From Lepas anatifera (Eukaryota > Arthropoda > Thecostraca > Lepadidae), in assembly GCA_034440635.1 (NCBI GenBank), contig JAOTON010001942.1, forward strand, positions 62,001 through 126,000: DNA of 64,000 bases, written 5' to 3'. Below the pieces are notes generated by a model. The model had not been told where the DNA came from, ran no database searches, and saw only the letters and a program-made list of their open reading frames with translations. The position numbers and the translations under genes were made by a program. This document shows, in pieces, positions 1 through 11,048 of the stretch. The number at the start of each line of letters is the position of its first letter. Within the stretch, counting starts at the first letter, position 1.

Positions 1-1415
1 CGGTCGTTAATGGAACGAGGAGTGGGGATTGAGAGAATACACTTGTTTTGTAGGGTAAGGGGGATAAGAGTAGGCAGGAGATAAGATTACGCAGCAGCTG
101 TTTTGGTTATTTAGTAACCACTGAGATGGTGGATACCCTGGTATAAAAAAGCAAGTTTAGTGCCTAGGTAACACAACAAAATTCAACGTGCGCCTGTTCT
201 TTCCGCAGGAGTACAGAACAAAATAAGTTTCTGGGCACCATTGATGTAATATTTCTTACCTAGGTAAACTTGTAGACCTTCTATTATCAAAAGTAAAAAA
301 GCGTCTATTCAAAAGTATCAAAAAAGTAAGTAAAAAGTATCAAAAGCTTCTATTATCAAAAGTACTGTAGTACGGTCTGTCATCAGTAAGAAAGCTGAGC
401 TGGGACTGAGCTGCAGGACCGGAGCTCACGCTTAAATGCCTGTCAACATGTTTGTGATAACTTTCTTCCCAAGGGAGCATGTTCGATAGGAAAATTTAAT
501 TTTCGCTCGAGACAGAGCCCTTAATTCATATTTAGAAAACCAAACGTTGCAACATAGTTATGGTATATTCAGAACGATATAGAATCATATAATCGCCTAG
601 TTTGGCGACAAAAAAAACTTCGCGACATGGCCTTTGCACCTAAAGCACAGCGGGGCATCAATGCTTACTCCAGCCCCCTCTTTTGCGTACTCTTACCAAC
701 CCACTCCGGCAAGAGTACGCACGTGACTTTTATCTTTGATGGGCTCGTGGCGAGGTCCTTTCAGATATATCAAGTTGGAAGTGGATCATATACAGACAAT
801 TCTTCTGGCTAAACAACCATATACAATTTTAGCTGTTAGACTTATAGGAGAAAAAATGAAGTCGTTTAGAAAGTTAGGTGCGTACTCTTGCACGGACTTC
901 CCCTATACATTTTGTCGTATTTCATACACCCTGGTTCAATGGTTGTAATCACTGTCTTAAAGTTTTCTGCATAAGTAGTATTTCAACCCGTAACTTCGCA
1001 GAAAATATTTTCTTCCGCGTTTATCTGAAATCTGACAAGTTGTCAAATTTTTCACCCTAGATGAGTAAAAAGTGATGCGCGCATTTAAATCGGCTCGGAA
1101 TCATTCGCGAAAAGCCGAAGGGGTCCGATCGGACCCCCAGGCGGTGAAGGGGTTGGACTAGCGGCCAATTTAACGCAGGGGTCAAGCGCCTGGCTTCGGA
1201 GTTAAATGAGCAGGGTTAAAGCCGGGGACAACGATTACATTTGGTGGGCTTTTGTGTTGTACAGAAGCCGTGCCGGGTGACCGTTTTCAGTCGCTTTGTG
1301 CAGCACGAAATAGCGGCAATGTTACCGATTAACGATAACGCTAAAAGTGTCATGCAAACTTAAGAGGCGGGCAAAGGTGCCTTGCAGAGAAAGCCTTGTA
1401 AAAAGCCCTTGATAG

Positions 1416-1436
1416 TAATAATAATAATAATAATAA
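1416..1436. repeat. (TAA)n microsatellite
   Basis: About seven uninterrupted TAA units, read directly. Confidence 0.95.
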
Positions 1437-1661
1437 AGTACCATACAAACTTCTATGATGGCAGGTATACACAATGCATCCACCCTAATAGCAACTCTGT
1501 CTATTAGTTATAACAAACATTTAACGCCATTGGCGTTCCCCTGCCAAATTTCAATAATAGTTGATTCAAACTAGGGTACAATAGAACAGAGGTAGGGCAT
1601 GCTAGGCTTAGCATTGTGACCAATCCAGGTTAAAATAGCCAGTAGGTAAAAAAGTTGACAA

Positions 1662-1755
1662 AACCAACTAACCTTACCTTAGGATTCACTAACCAACTAA
1701 CCTTAACGTAAGATTAACTAACCAACTAATCTTAACTATGGCTCTTAACTAACCA
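1662..1755. repeat. Short tandem repeat, CTAACCAACTAACCTTA-like unit
   Basis: Three to four imperfect copies of a roughly 32-base unit containing CTAACCAACTAA, separated by variable TTA-rich spacers. Seen directly; no associated gene. Confidence 0.7.
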
Positions 1756-2056
1756 AACTCACAACTTTCACTAACAATCTACCTGTTCTCTGACAGTTTC
1801 TCTCTTCCTCTGTGCGGCGGCTGTCCAGCTGGAGGGGGACGCTGTAACCTCACCTCCTGGTTGCAGGGTAAAGAACCCGAGCAACTACGCCAAAGTGCTC
1901 AGCGCCAGTTGCAAAAACTACTGCTTAACCCGTTTTCGGCCGTAACTTTTTTCGATTTAGATTTTCGTGAAATCGATAGAGAATGCTCCCTAAAGCCGAC
2001 TTGACCATACAAACCGATCCGTTTGGTTATTTATGTCACAGGGGCACCAGGAAGCC

Positions 2057-2076
2057 GGGTATCATATATGATACCC
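2057..2076. repeat. 20-bp perfect palindrome (copy 1)
   Basis: GGGTATCATATATGATACCC is its own reverse complement. The same or nearly the same palindrome recurs at 3426-3445 and 3790-3809, all inside the piggyBac-like element, and a partial one lies near 57813. In two copies it is followed by CTGGCCG. It may be a subterminal feature of this family. Confidence 0.85.
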
Positions 2077-2515
2077 TGGCCGCGAGAGGGGTACGCTTTG
2101 TACAAAATCAGGGCAATATACTTCATGTTCGTTCAAATCTTCCCATAACTTTTTGAATTGTCCCTCATCACTTAATGCATTCCCTGGCTACCTGGGGGCA
2201 ATGCATTTGGGTCATTATTTATCCTTAGGTTACTTTTTTTGTTCAATTGATCTTATCAATCATCATACTCACACTCTGGTCACTTGATCGCAACCTTCAT
2301 CTCCACGGTGACTCGTAATCCTTGATGCTGACTGTCATAGTTTCGAGGCTCATGTCCTCGGTTCATCTCTCGAAGTGCAGTCTTGATTCGGGAAAGTGAT
2401 GAGAATGGACCCGACGTTTTATGAAAGAGCTATGTATGAACATGCACATACTTTTCCCAAAAAAGCATGGAGTTCCTTGTATATATCCCAGCGGGTCCCT
2501 CCACTACCGTCCGGG

Positions 2516-3365
2516 TCACAGCCATGGAGTACACATCAGGCCACCTGAAGTGTCGCCTCTGAGCGATTTGAACTCGTCGTTCAGTTCCTTGGATATCAGC
2601 AGCCGCAGTTTTGGGCTTCTCAGGGAGTGTGGAACAGCGCGAAGCAATCTTCCAAGCAGAGCGCCACGTCGCACTTCACGCACTTGTAACGCGACAGGGG
2701 TCCGCGACCTCGCATTGCTCACCTTTTGCGCATAGGAGTTGGTCGCGTTGACAATCATGTCCACCATGCCTTGGTCGAAAAAAGCTTGAAGGGCTGAAAT
2801 GAAGAGTATTTGCGCGTATTCCTTTCCGGGAGTATCCTCTGACTGGTGGAGCCTTCTTTTTCTTCCATTGCTGTACCATCTTCTTCGGGTTCTTCTGCCC
2901 TTGTTGGAGATCTGGCGCATCATCGCCAGCCTTTGATGGCGGTTCATTTCGACCTCGCCTTCCAACCCCAGGCTCCAACCTTCTCCAACCGCCTCTAACC
3001 TCGGCTCCAACCTCAGCCTCCGCGGTGAGGATTCTGCGCGGTAGTCGGTTGAGATCAGCTTCTGCGCCATCCTCGTCGCCGGAGTATCCGTCACTTTCTT
3101 CTCTTGGGTCCAGTGCAGTGGCGGATATAAGAGGGTGAGGGGCTAGGGGGCTCAATATCCCCGAAATATTTGAGTGCCTATAGCTAATGAATAGGCGGAG
3201 GCTGATCCGAGGCAATTGTGGATGGGGCTCGAGCCCTCAGCCCTCCCTCCCCCCGAAAAGAGGTCCTGGATCCGCCACTGGTAGGGTGGTATCAGATAAA
3301 TGCTGTCGCTCAGCTCCTCGCTCTCCTTGACGTTGTCCAGGGCCTTGTAGAGCTTTCGCGTTGTG
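2516..3365 (-). pseudogene. piggyBac transposase N-terminal remnant, broken
   Basis: Read on the minus strand. An acidic leader (ending EELSDSIYLIPPY) lies at about 3365-3283. The 3116-3280 MITE interrupts it, and it resumes with a second acidic stretch (EESDGYSGDEDGAEAD) at about 3110-3050. After a basic linker and a change of frame comes LQAFFDQGMVDMIVNATNSYAQ at about 2790-2720. This matches the start of the piggyBac transposase domain, where a phenylalanine-rich helix is followed by a conserved ETN-x-YA-like motif. An acidic N-terminus is usual in the family. The DDD catalytic residues lie further on and cannot be found, so the copy is dead. The TTAA-bounded inverted repeats around it support the assignment. 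Product: transposase for TTAA-specific cut-and-paste transposition. Confidence 0.5.
3116..3280. mobile_element. hAT-type MITE inside the piggyBac remnant
   Basis: Begins CAGTGGCGGAT and ends ATCCGCCACTG, the terminal repeat of the commonest MITE group in this window. Its 165 bp contain no coding capacity. Flanking octamers (GTCCAGTG and GTAGGGTG) agree at only 5 of 8 positions, so the target duplication is eroded. Related copies lie at 56783-56933 and, more decayed, 43840-44003. Confidence 0.7.
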
Positions 3366-3425
3366 CTGCGGGCTGCCCAGTAGCAAAAATGTATAGCTGG
3401 GCATGGCATACCCCTCTCGTTGCCA

Positions 3426-3445
3426 GGGTATCATATATGATACCC
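3426..3445. repeat. 20-bp perfect palindrome (copy 2)
   Basis: Identical to the palindrome at 2057-2076. Confidence 0.85.
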
Positions 3446-3789
3446 AGAAAGAAAAAACATATCCAGCTCTCCCATTGATTGATGAAATCGAGATTGAACG
3501 ACTGTAAGGCAAACATATATCCCTCCTCTGACGGAAAATCCTGCACTGTCTTACCAGGCCACTCGTCACGTAGCAGGCCATGACTGTTTCCCGACTTCGT
3601 CACCACACAAATATGTTTATATTCCACCTGAGGATGAAAAATCTGGCATACGATGGGAAAATGAACAGCAAACGGGGAAATGTTAAAGATAATCGGAGCG
3701 CGGCTACATCAGTGAGGCATGCACGCAGCCACCACCATGTGCCGCCACACAAGAAACAGTTTTGCCAGTTCGTAAATGTATAGGTTTGT

Positions 3790-3809
3790 GGGTATCATAA
3801 ATGATACCC
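3790..3809. repeat. 20-bp palindrome (copy 3, one-base variant)
   Basis: GGGTATCATAAATGATACCC. It lies 15 bp inside the right TTAA end of the piggyBac-like element. Confidence 0.8.
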
Positions 3810-3827
3810 TGGCCGTAAATGGGTTAA

Positions 3828-5309
3828 ATGGAGGAACTCGATTAACGTAAGCAAAGCGGATACTCGGAAACATGCAAAAATAATCAAAATTACGAACTTC
3901 AAATTCCTCAACCTCGGTGTTGACAACCTTCTTCATGCACCTCGTGAATCCCCAACTTTAATCTAACACTCTTGGCTTGGCATTCCTGCCGTAACCACAA
4001 CCATTCCCTCACAAGTGTTGCAACGCTTCGCGACCCATCACTTGCAATAACCTCCTCTTCGCTTGGAGACATTAAAGTAACCCACCCTCACCTTAAAATT
4101 CTCTCACATGCTTTAGAAGTGGGCAAAGGTGCCATTAAGCAAGTAACTTTTCCGGAGGACCAGAATTGTACTCAAGACGACAAGAGACAAAATGAACGGG
4201 ACGAACACTGCGACGAATCGAACATGCCTGGCCACCGATGCGGCAGGCGGGGCGGCGGTCCACTCCGGTGCCTCTGGCCAAAGGCAAACAATGCGGTGAA
4301 TACCTGACCAGAGGGTCGGGACCCCCTTACCGCGCCGTGCACGAGTAGACTGGGGCACGCCGCGACTCCCGGGGAGGGCTACATGGGGGTACGCTGGGTC
4401 AGAACCTGTCTGCGGACGCTAAAGACAGACATAGATACAGAAGTCGCGATTGCCCAGCATTCCACCACCGAGCGCGGTTACTCTGGGCGGTATGCTCAGG
4501 AGCAACCGCGTTAGGACTGACGTTGGCAGAAGCCGGGAGTACGAAAAGACAGGGCTGGTCTGACTGATTTCTAGATCATTTCTGATTCTCGGATGTTGCT
4601 CAGTTTCGGGCCGGAGGGTGGCTGCTAAGACTCGACATCCGCGGTGGAGAGGGGTCTGGCGTCACCGCGCAGTGGAGGGGGTCTTAAAGTACCCTCCCCC
4701 CGAAACCTCGGAAACCAAGCGGGTTAGAAAAAATAAGCGTTGGGAGGGTGCGTGGGGCGATACTGATATACCTAATGGCCAAGTTTCATTGACCTAGGTT
4801 AATATCTTCAAGGGCAAACGAGGTCGTAAAAGTCTTATCTGGGTCGTGCTGGAGACCTGTTGGGAAAGGCCGTGATTATGCGAAAAAAGCTGGGAATACA
4901 CCACAAGCGGACCAAGGTCATAGAGCGAAGGTACCACACAACGGTCTCTGAAATTTTCTGGTCAATGACTTATGCCTTAACAATTTGGCATTCACAATAA
5001 TGATCAATTTAAATGTCACTTTAGCAGTCTTTGGGCAGGAATTGAGGGTTTGACCTGAACTTGACCTGGAGTAGTTTTAACTAAAGTCTTAGCATAACTT
5101 ACTGCGGGCAACTCACACCAAACTTACTGCGGGGATCTGTTCGGTGGTGTTCTTTGCAACAAAAATGATCCTCCGGAAATTCAGTGTGGCTTGTCACTCC
5201 TGCATTAAGGGCCTACTTGGTAAGCCTCTGCATCATAGCAACTATATTATCTGTGATGAATTTGATATTTTTACGTTCGCACTGCAGGATTTAAAAAATA
5301 AGCTTCTGT
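3828..5309. other. No gene recognised
   Basis: No open frame resembles a known family. Around 4670-4710 there is a GGGGGTCTTAAAGTACCCTCCCCC palindromic block like the subterminal palindromes of the TTAA-flanked elements, and scattered GACCT/AGGTC motifs follow from about 4785. It may hold an old, poorly preserved relative of the element at 5310-6509. Confidence 0.4.
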
Positions 5310-6509
5310 TTAACCCTTGCCCCGGTGGCGGGTACGAGCCACCTTCGCCCTGGTGGGGGCTAAAAAAGACCCCCCACGATCTCAAAAACTAAGAGAGCTA
5401 GAAAAAAGCGCAAAACGGCAATCGAAAGCTCTTCGAAAATAATATCGAAAATACTTCAGTCATTTTTCTTGTCAGGTCAATATCAAGGTCACCAGAGGTC
5501 AAAATAGGTCAAAATCGCTAATATGAGGTGTACTAAGAAAACCTCATATATCTCAAGAACTATGATAGCTAGAAACATTTTTCTAACACCATTCGAAAGC
5601 TCTTGAAATGCGCTTTCATTAAAGTGGCATTCATTTTCGTGTCAGGTCAAAGCCTAGGGAGCTACAGGTCACTAGATATTGGGCATATTCTTGGGAATGC
5701 CCATAGCCACCCATGCATAAGGGCGTTTACGTTTTCGCTAATAGCTTCCAAACCAAACAAGATACAGCCATAGTTTATGCACCATTGCAATCCTCTCGTC
5801 AATACGAATCGAATGATATATGATATTGCTATGCCAGGTCAAATTTAAGAATTTGACCTGACCCAGGTCAACGGTCTGACCCAACTTGACCTGGTATAGT
5901 CATGATGTATATCATTTGACTTCCAGTGACTATACAAACACTTAGGTGACAAAATAAAAGCTCTATCTTATTTTATTCAAAATTTATAGAGAAAAACACA
6001 AAAAATGCTTATTTGACCTAAGGTGACCTTGTAAAGGTCACAAGTCAAAAATTTTGGCATCAGCTCCAGAAATGGGCTAAGAGCAAGTCGCAACCGATGT
6101 TTGAAGTTGATTCCATCCATACTTACTGAGAAAAGCTCATTTCGTGATTTTTCCCATGTATTGACAATGGGGAGGTCATGCTCTGCACATGACCTTAGGT
6201 CACCAATATAAAAAATCCCGGAACAAATGTTGTAGCTCCTGGTGGGCCCAATATGTGGTATGAGTTTCAACTTGATCGATTAACCCTTCTTTTAGTTATG
6301 CGGTCCTAAGTATTTTTTAAGTGAGGTCACTTCACCTGGCCTGGTGACCTGACCTATCATGACCTTGAGCCAAAATTTTCAGGAAAGATGTAAAAATGAT
6401 GAAGGAACAGCTAGACCAAGTTTGGCGGCGCTGCGCGCCGCCGTTTTTTGGTCACTTCGGAAAAACCCGAGGGGGGTCTAAAAGACCCCCCCACCCGGGC
6501 GAAGGTTAA
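5310..6509 (+). mobile_element. TTAA-flanked non-autonomous element with AGGTCA arrays (E1)
   Basis: Ends are TTAACCCTTGCCCCGG on the left and, reversed, TTAACCTTCGCCCGGG on the right, each followed by a GGGGGTCT/AGACCCCC palindrome. The 1.2 kb interior is non-coding and dense in AGGTCA and TGACCT half-sites. A GC hairpin (GGCGGCGCTGCGCGCCGCC, 6424-6442) followed by a T run lies near the right end. TTAA duplications suggest a piggyBac-mobilised MITE, but no transposase of this subfamily is present, so the superfamily is inferred. Confidence 0.65.
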
Positions 6510-6826
6510 GAAAGCTCTTTCCACATGTAACAACTCCAGTTTAGCTACTTTGAGGACTAGCAAAGTCTCTCTTGAAGGTATACTATCCCAAAATTGCTTG
6601 TGTTTTAGAAGAAAATATGTTCGATTGCAATTAGATTTGGACAGTAGCTCCTACTCAGACATTTGGCGATGCTTGAGAGGAATGTTACCGCACAAAGCTG
6701 CAGAAATCAAAGAAGGCATTGATTGATTTAATGTCGATTTGGGCTGCCTCAAACAGTGTTTTTAGGCAAGTGTTATGTACTGTATGTGTGTGTGTTTGGA
6801 CTGATGACATGTGATATGCACGTATA
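6510..6826. other. No gene recognised
   Basis: Short AT-richer stretch between the TTAA element and the truncated 5' end of the LINE. It contains a short TGTGTGTG run near 6785. The open frame across it has no recognisable domain. Confidence 0.4.
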
Positions 6827-9037
6827 ATGATATGTATCCTAGAAAGGGAAACCAAAAATTATTCAAAAAATAAAAGAGCAATCTGTTTGTTAGATATTGT
6901 CTATAAAATTGTTGCCAAAGTGATCGCAAATCAGGTAATCACTGTAGTGCACAAGTTAGTTGATGGTGACCAGACAGGTTTAATTCGTGGCAGAAATATT
7001 GGGTGTAATTTAAGAATGATAGACGACGTCATTCAATATACAAACTCAGACAGTTTGAGAGCAATCTTGATGGCCTTAGATGTTCAAAACGCCTTCAATA
7101 CAGTAGAGCATGGATTTATTTATGACACATTGGAAACATTTGGCTTTGGTCCACAGTTCATAAAATGGATAAAACTATTGCATAAAGACATGGAACTTGC
7201 AGTCATTAACAATGGGTATACTTCGCAATGGTTTACGCCAACACGTGGGCTACAACAAGGATTTCCATCTTCCAACTTAATTTCTTGTTTAGTCGTAGGA
7301 ATTCTGGCCACTAAGATAAGGGCAACTGACGCTGTCGAAGGGATTGCAATATCACAAGAAGCCTCCAAAATTTTACAATATATCGATGACACGACTCTTT
7401 TTGTGAAAGACACCTGTTCCGCTGATAATGCACTTGACGTTATTATTGAGTTTGGAAAAATATCTGGTCTTAAGCTAAATTTAGCTAAATCACAATTAAT
7501 GTGGCTTGGTGCAGACAAGAACTCTAGTAGCGGTATTTGCGGTGTAGCGCCTTTGAGGCAGGTTAAAGTGTTAGGCGTGCAGTTTAGTGCTTTGCGGAAA
7601 TGTGAGATGAAGAACATTCAACCAGTCATCGGAAAAATAGAAAAAACGCTCAATCAGTGGTCCCAGCGTGATTTAACGTTGAAAGGTAAAATCACTATTG
7701 TAAAGTCATTGGATATTTCCCAGCTAATATACATCACTTCAGTTGTCTCGATTGATAAAAAGTGTTTAAACACGATACAGAGCAAAATCATGAAATTTAT
7801 ATGGAGAGGCCGTCCACCGAAAGTATCTCGGGACGTTATGCATCAGGTAATAGACAAGGGTGGCATGAATGCTCCTAATGTTGAAAGCATTTACAAGAGC
7901 TTGCGTGTTTCATGGTTCGTGAAATTATTGAACAACGGTAACCTAATGTCCTCTAGGGTTCTACGAAAAAGGCTGCAAATTAAATATGAACACATTTTAC
8001 ATATGAACTATGGTAAAGTTTGGGTCGATTCACGCAATATATCTTCATTCTACAAAGAAATGCTTACGTGGCTAAGAGAGTGCATTCCCGCGAAGGAACC
8101 ACAAAACGGTAGGAAAGTTCGACGAACATTTCTTTGGAACAACGCAGCAATCCGTGAGGGTGGAATGCCCTTCTTTAGTCGTAAACTTTATGAGCGAGGA
8201 ATTATGCTGATTGATGACTTATTCGACAATAAGGGGCAAGCCATTCTATTTGAACAGTTTAAACATAACTATCCCGGAATAAGACTGAATAAACTAATAT
8301 ACATGGGTTGGCACCAAGCTATACCTGCACGATGGAAGTCATGGATCGCCAATACAAGGCGTTTGAATAGTGTAGATGGAGTTCTAGAACCCAACATTGA
8401 TATAAAAAAACAAGGAAGTAAACATAGCGTGTGTTAAACCAAAATTTTTTAGAGGTAAATGGTTACGTGAGGTCACCCCAAGCGCGCAAATCAAATGGAT
8501 GAATGAGGCAGTCAATTTCGACAACTGGGGTAATGTATATTCGTTACCCTTTAAGATAAAAAATCAACTAAATTGTAAAATCTCCAATTTAGAATCACGG
8601 ATAGGTTTTTTCCAACAAAGAGATACTTATGTGTTAGGTCTGTTGTGGATGACCCATTTTGTGATGACTGCGGCGAAATCGAGTACATTCAACATCTGTT
8701 TCTGGAATGCGAACCCGTCCGGCAGTTCTGGCATGCTCTTGTATCAAAGATAAATTCAAAGTTAGAAATGAATTGCCGTTTCAAGATTGACAAGAAAAAT
8801 ATTATTTGTGGATCCTTAACAGCATCATCAATAGTGTACTTCATCGTTCTGTATGCAAAGCAATTCATTGTAACTCAATGGTCTCAGGATAAGGATATGA
8901 ACCTAGATAACTTTGTTTGTTGTTTAGAAAAAATGTTCCAAATTGAATTATGCACCGCAGGCAAAAATGGAAGACTTCAACAATTCCAGTCACGATGGCA
9001 ACCTTTCATTGATTCCAAATTTCAGTTCATTTTTTAG
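6827..9037 (+). pseudogene. L1/Tx1-like LINE reverse transcriptase with zinc-binding tail, frameshifted
   Basis: The first frame (6827-8437, 536 codons) enters mid-palm at a sequence like the conserved NYRPISLL region. It has LDVQNAF (residues 84-90, first catalytic Asp at 85), a GLQQGFPSS turn (family norm QGCPLS) and YIDD (residues 185-188; usual box is YADD or FADD). The thumb and connection region follow. A run of seven A at 8402-8408 coincides with a frameshift: the next segment, from VKPKFFRGKWLREV on, is in another frame. A second shift near 8640 returns to the first frame and gives the C-terminal RVT zinc-binding domain, CDDCGEIEYIQHLFLEC, a C-x2-C-x7-H-x4-C array. The protein would copy LINE RNA at a nicked target. 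The two frameshifts make this copy inactive. Tx1 is preferred over other L1 groups because of the C-terminal zinc motif, but this is not certain. Confidence 0.82.
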
Positions 9038-9362
9038 AAATCCTTTGAAATAGCGCAAATCGACAAACTGAAATTCAGTAAAGTGAGCTAAGATGTGTTT
9101 ATATATTTTCGTTTCGGAAGGTATCCATGGGGTAAGGGGTGGGTTGGTGTGGAAGGCGTACGCACAAGTTGTATGGTGCCCTGTCGGATTGTGACTTGGA
9201 TGAGTGATGAAGCAGAAACTTTGTGTGTTCTCTGTATGCTGTTTCGAAACATTCCAAATAAACATGAGGATTCGGAAAAAAATATAATGATATGTAATGT
9301 GTATGTGAATGCATGTGTGATATACACCATGAGTGTGAAATAAACATTATCATTATCATAAC
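6827..9362 (+). mobile_element. 5'-truncated L1/Tx1-like LINE
   Basis: A 2.5 kb retrotransposon copy starting inside the reverse transcriptase domain, so the endonuclease and the first ORF are missing, as expected for 5' truncation during target-primed reverse transcription. The coding region ends at 9037, followed by a 3' UTR of about 320 bp and a short repetitive tail of CATTAT units near 9345-9360. Its protein is described separately. Confidence 0.8.
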
Positions 9363-10082
9363 ATGCTTCATGCTCAATTATACCATCTGACTGGAATACT
9401 GGAGTAAATGGCCTTGACCCGTGACCTTTGACTCAGTCTTTACCTTCATGTGGGTTGATCTTGAAGCCTGATTATATGACGTTATGACGTCACCACTTGG
9501 CGTATTGTGCAGGCGAGCTGGTGCGACCGCACGATTGCGAAGGTCTCAAAATATAAGTCTGACTTTGAAAGCCTATAAGTCAAAACATTATTGATCGATC
9601 TTTAAAAAAAGTTCCAATCGACGTCCCGGTAAATTCCCTCAAATGTGGCTAAGTAGCGTTTTCCGGCGGCGAGTGGTTCTCCGGCCACCGCGGAAAAAAT
9701 AAGCGGGGGCATTTTAGGACCCCTCCACTGCGCGTGTTAAACAGCCTGAGGAAAGGCCTTGTTCGTTAGACGGCGGCCCAGGCCCCACCTGAGCCGGGGG
9801 TGCGGCAACTCACCCTCCCGCAGCCGACCCCTCCACTCCCCCCACACACTGGAACAGTGGGCAACGGTTCAGGCTGGGGTGACCGTCCCTTCCACCACCC
9901 CCTCGCACTGCGTTGTTCAAACGGAGCAGAGAGAAAGACGAGTGAAATTATCGGTGGTAGAGGAGCGCGCAACCGCGCTGAAGGAAGACTGTGGACGGCA
10001 CAACCACCCCTCTGAAACAACAAATTTGACTAGGGGTGCATATCTCAGGAGATACAGTAGCAGCCAGGGGCGCAGGGGCTCC
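9363..10082. other. No gene recognised; lone TTAA-element terminus
   Basis: At 9690-9740 the sequence GGGGGCATTTTAGGACCCC followed by ACTGCGCGTGTTAA matches the right end of the TTAA-flanked elements, but no matching left end is seen. The GC-rich stretch 9760-10010 has several overlapping open frames with no recognisable domain. Confidence 0.45.
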
Positions 10083-11048
10083 GCCACGGGGGGACGCGTC
10101 CCCCCAACTTTGTCGAAGGCTGGGATAGTCCCACCAATTTTCAGCTGGAGGCCCCTCCCCGAAAAAAAACGATAATTTCACAGTAAATCGCATAACGAAA
10201 GACAACTCGGCCTGTTAAAGGTCATGGTAGCTATAGAGGAGGCCCTAGTGGCGATACATGAAGCCCTTTTGGCGATAGAGGACGTCCTGTTGGCGATAGA
10301 GGAGGCCCCGTTGGTAGTAATAAGATGTCCTGGTGACAGTAGAGGAGGCCCTATTGGCCAAATAAAGGTCCCAGTGGCCATAAATGAGGCCCTGGTGGAG
10401 ATACAGGAGGCCCTGGTAGCAGCAGAGGAGGCCCTTTGTCATTAGATGAGGCCCTGGTAGCGATAGAGGAGGCCCCAAGGTTGATCCAGGAGGCCCTGAG
10501 AGCGATAAAGGAGGACCTTGAGGGCGATTCCGGAGGCCCTGATATCGATAGAGGAGACCGATTGGGCTATACAGTCTCCCTGGTATCGATGTAGGAGGCC
10601 CTGGTGGTAACAGAGGAGGCCCCTTTATTGATAGGGGAGGCTCTTTTGTTGATAGAGGAGGAAAATTACACCAGAATACCTCGCACCTATACGTTATTAC
10701 GTTATCATTGACTTATCAATGTGCCTTACACTGGCTCGTTCATGGGGCCAAGGGCCTATACCCCCAAACCCAAAATAGTGTATCCCCCTTCAACGACCAG
10801 CAACATATAACTTGCTTGGAAATTTTGTCTCGTGGAAATATTTCTACTGCTTTGAAGGAGAAGAAATTGATTGTAGCTCCATCGTTCTAAAAACTTGTTT
10901 TGCTATCAACTTTTGGGCAATTTATTTGGTCCCCCAAAGCTGGATCCTCCATTGCTGCCTAGGAGGCCTCCTTCGAAAAGGAGGCCCCTTCAGATGGAGG
11001 CCCCCATCAGCTTGTCCCCCCAACTTGAAAGTCGTAGCGGAGCCCCTG
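10083..11048. mobile_element. hAT-like element with internal 21-bp minisatellite (copy 1)
   Basis: Ends are inverted: CAGGGGCTCCGCCACG at the left and TAGCGGAGCCCCTG at the right. Flanking octamers CAGGGGCG (10075-10082) and CAGGAGCG (11049-11056) match at 7 of 8 positions, the hAT duplication length. The 966-bp interior is mostly a 21-bp tandem array. A second copy begins at 63512 and runs off the window; the two align through the array. No transposase is encoded. Confidence 0.72.
10224..10640 (+). repeat. 21-bp minisatellite, GAGGCCCTGGTAGCGATAGAG-like
   Basis: About 19 imperfect 21-base units with core GAGGCCCTGGT followed by a variable GCGATAGAG-like half. A period of 21 is seven codons, which explains the long repetitive open frames on both strands (AIEEALV-type heptads). 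I see no reason to call these genes. Confidence 0.85.

Larger units (their letters stand above)
1..1924. other. No gene recognised; short repeats only
   Basis: No open frame here resembles a known protein and codon-like structure is lacking. The stretch holds direct duplications of a TTCTATTATCAAAAGTA-like motif near 278-366, a TAA microsatellite, a CTAACCAACTAA tandem block, and near 1110-1160 a GGGGTCC/GGACCCC palindrome that resembles the terminal palindromes of the TTAA-flanked elements elsewhere in the window. Function unknown. Confidence 0.5.
1925..3827 (-). mobile_element. Decayed piggyBac-like DNA transposon
   Basis: Both ends are TTAA followed by matching inverted repeats: TTAACCCGTTTTCGGCC on the left and, on the opposite strand, TTAACCCATTTACGGCC on the right. 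TTAA targets and TTAACCC termini are typical of piggyBac. The interior carries transposase remnants on the minus strand and three copies of a 20-base perfect or near-perfect palindrome (2057, 3426, 3790). A hAT-type MITE (3116-3280) interrupts it. The element is about 1.9 kb, shorter than most autonomous piggyBac elements, and its catalytic region is not recognisable, so it is non-functional. Confidence 0.65.

Noticed and set aside
10224..10445. Open frame with AIEEALV-type heptads, coiled-coil-like
   Set aside because: The 21-bp repeat period gives heptads automatically and similar frames run on the other strand; there is no start context or neighbour supporting a gene.
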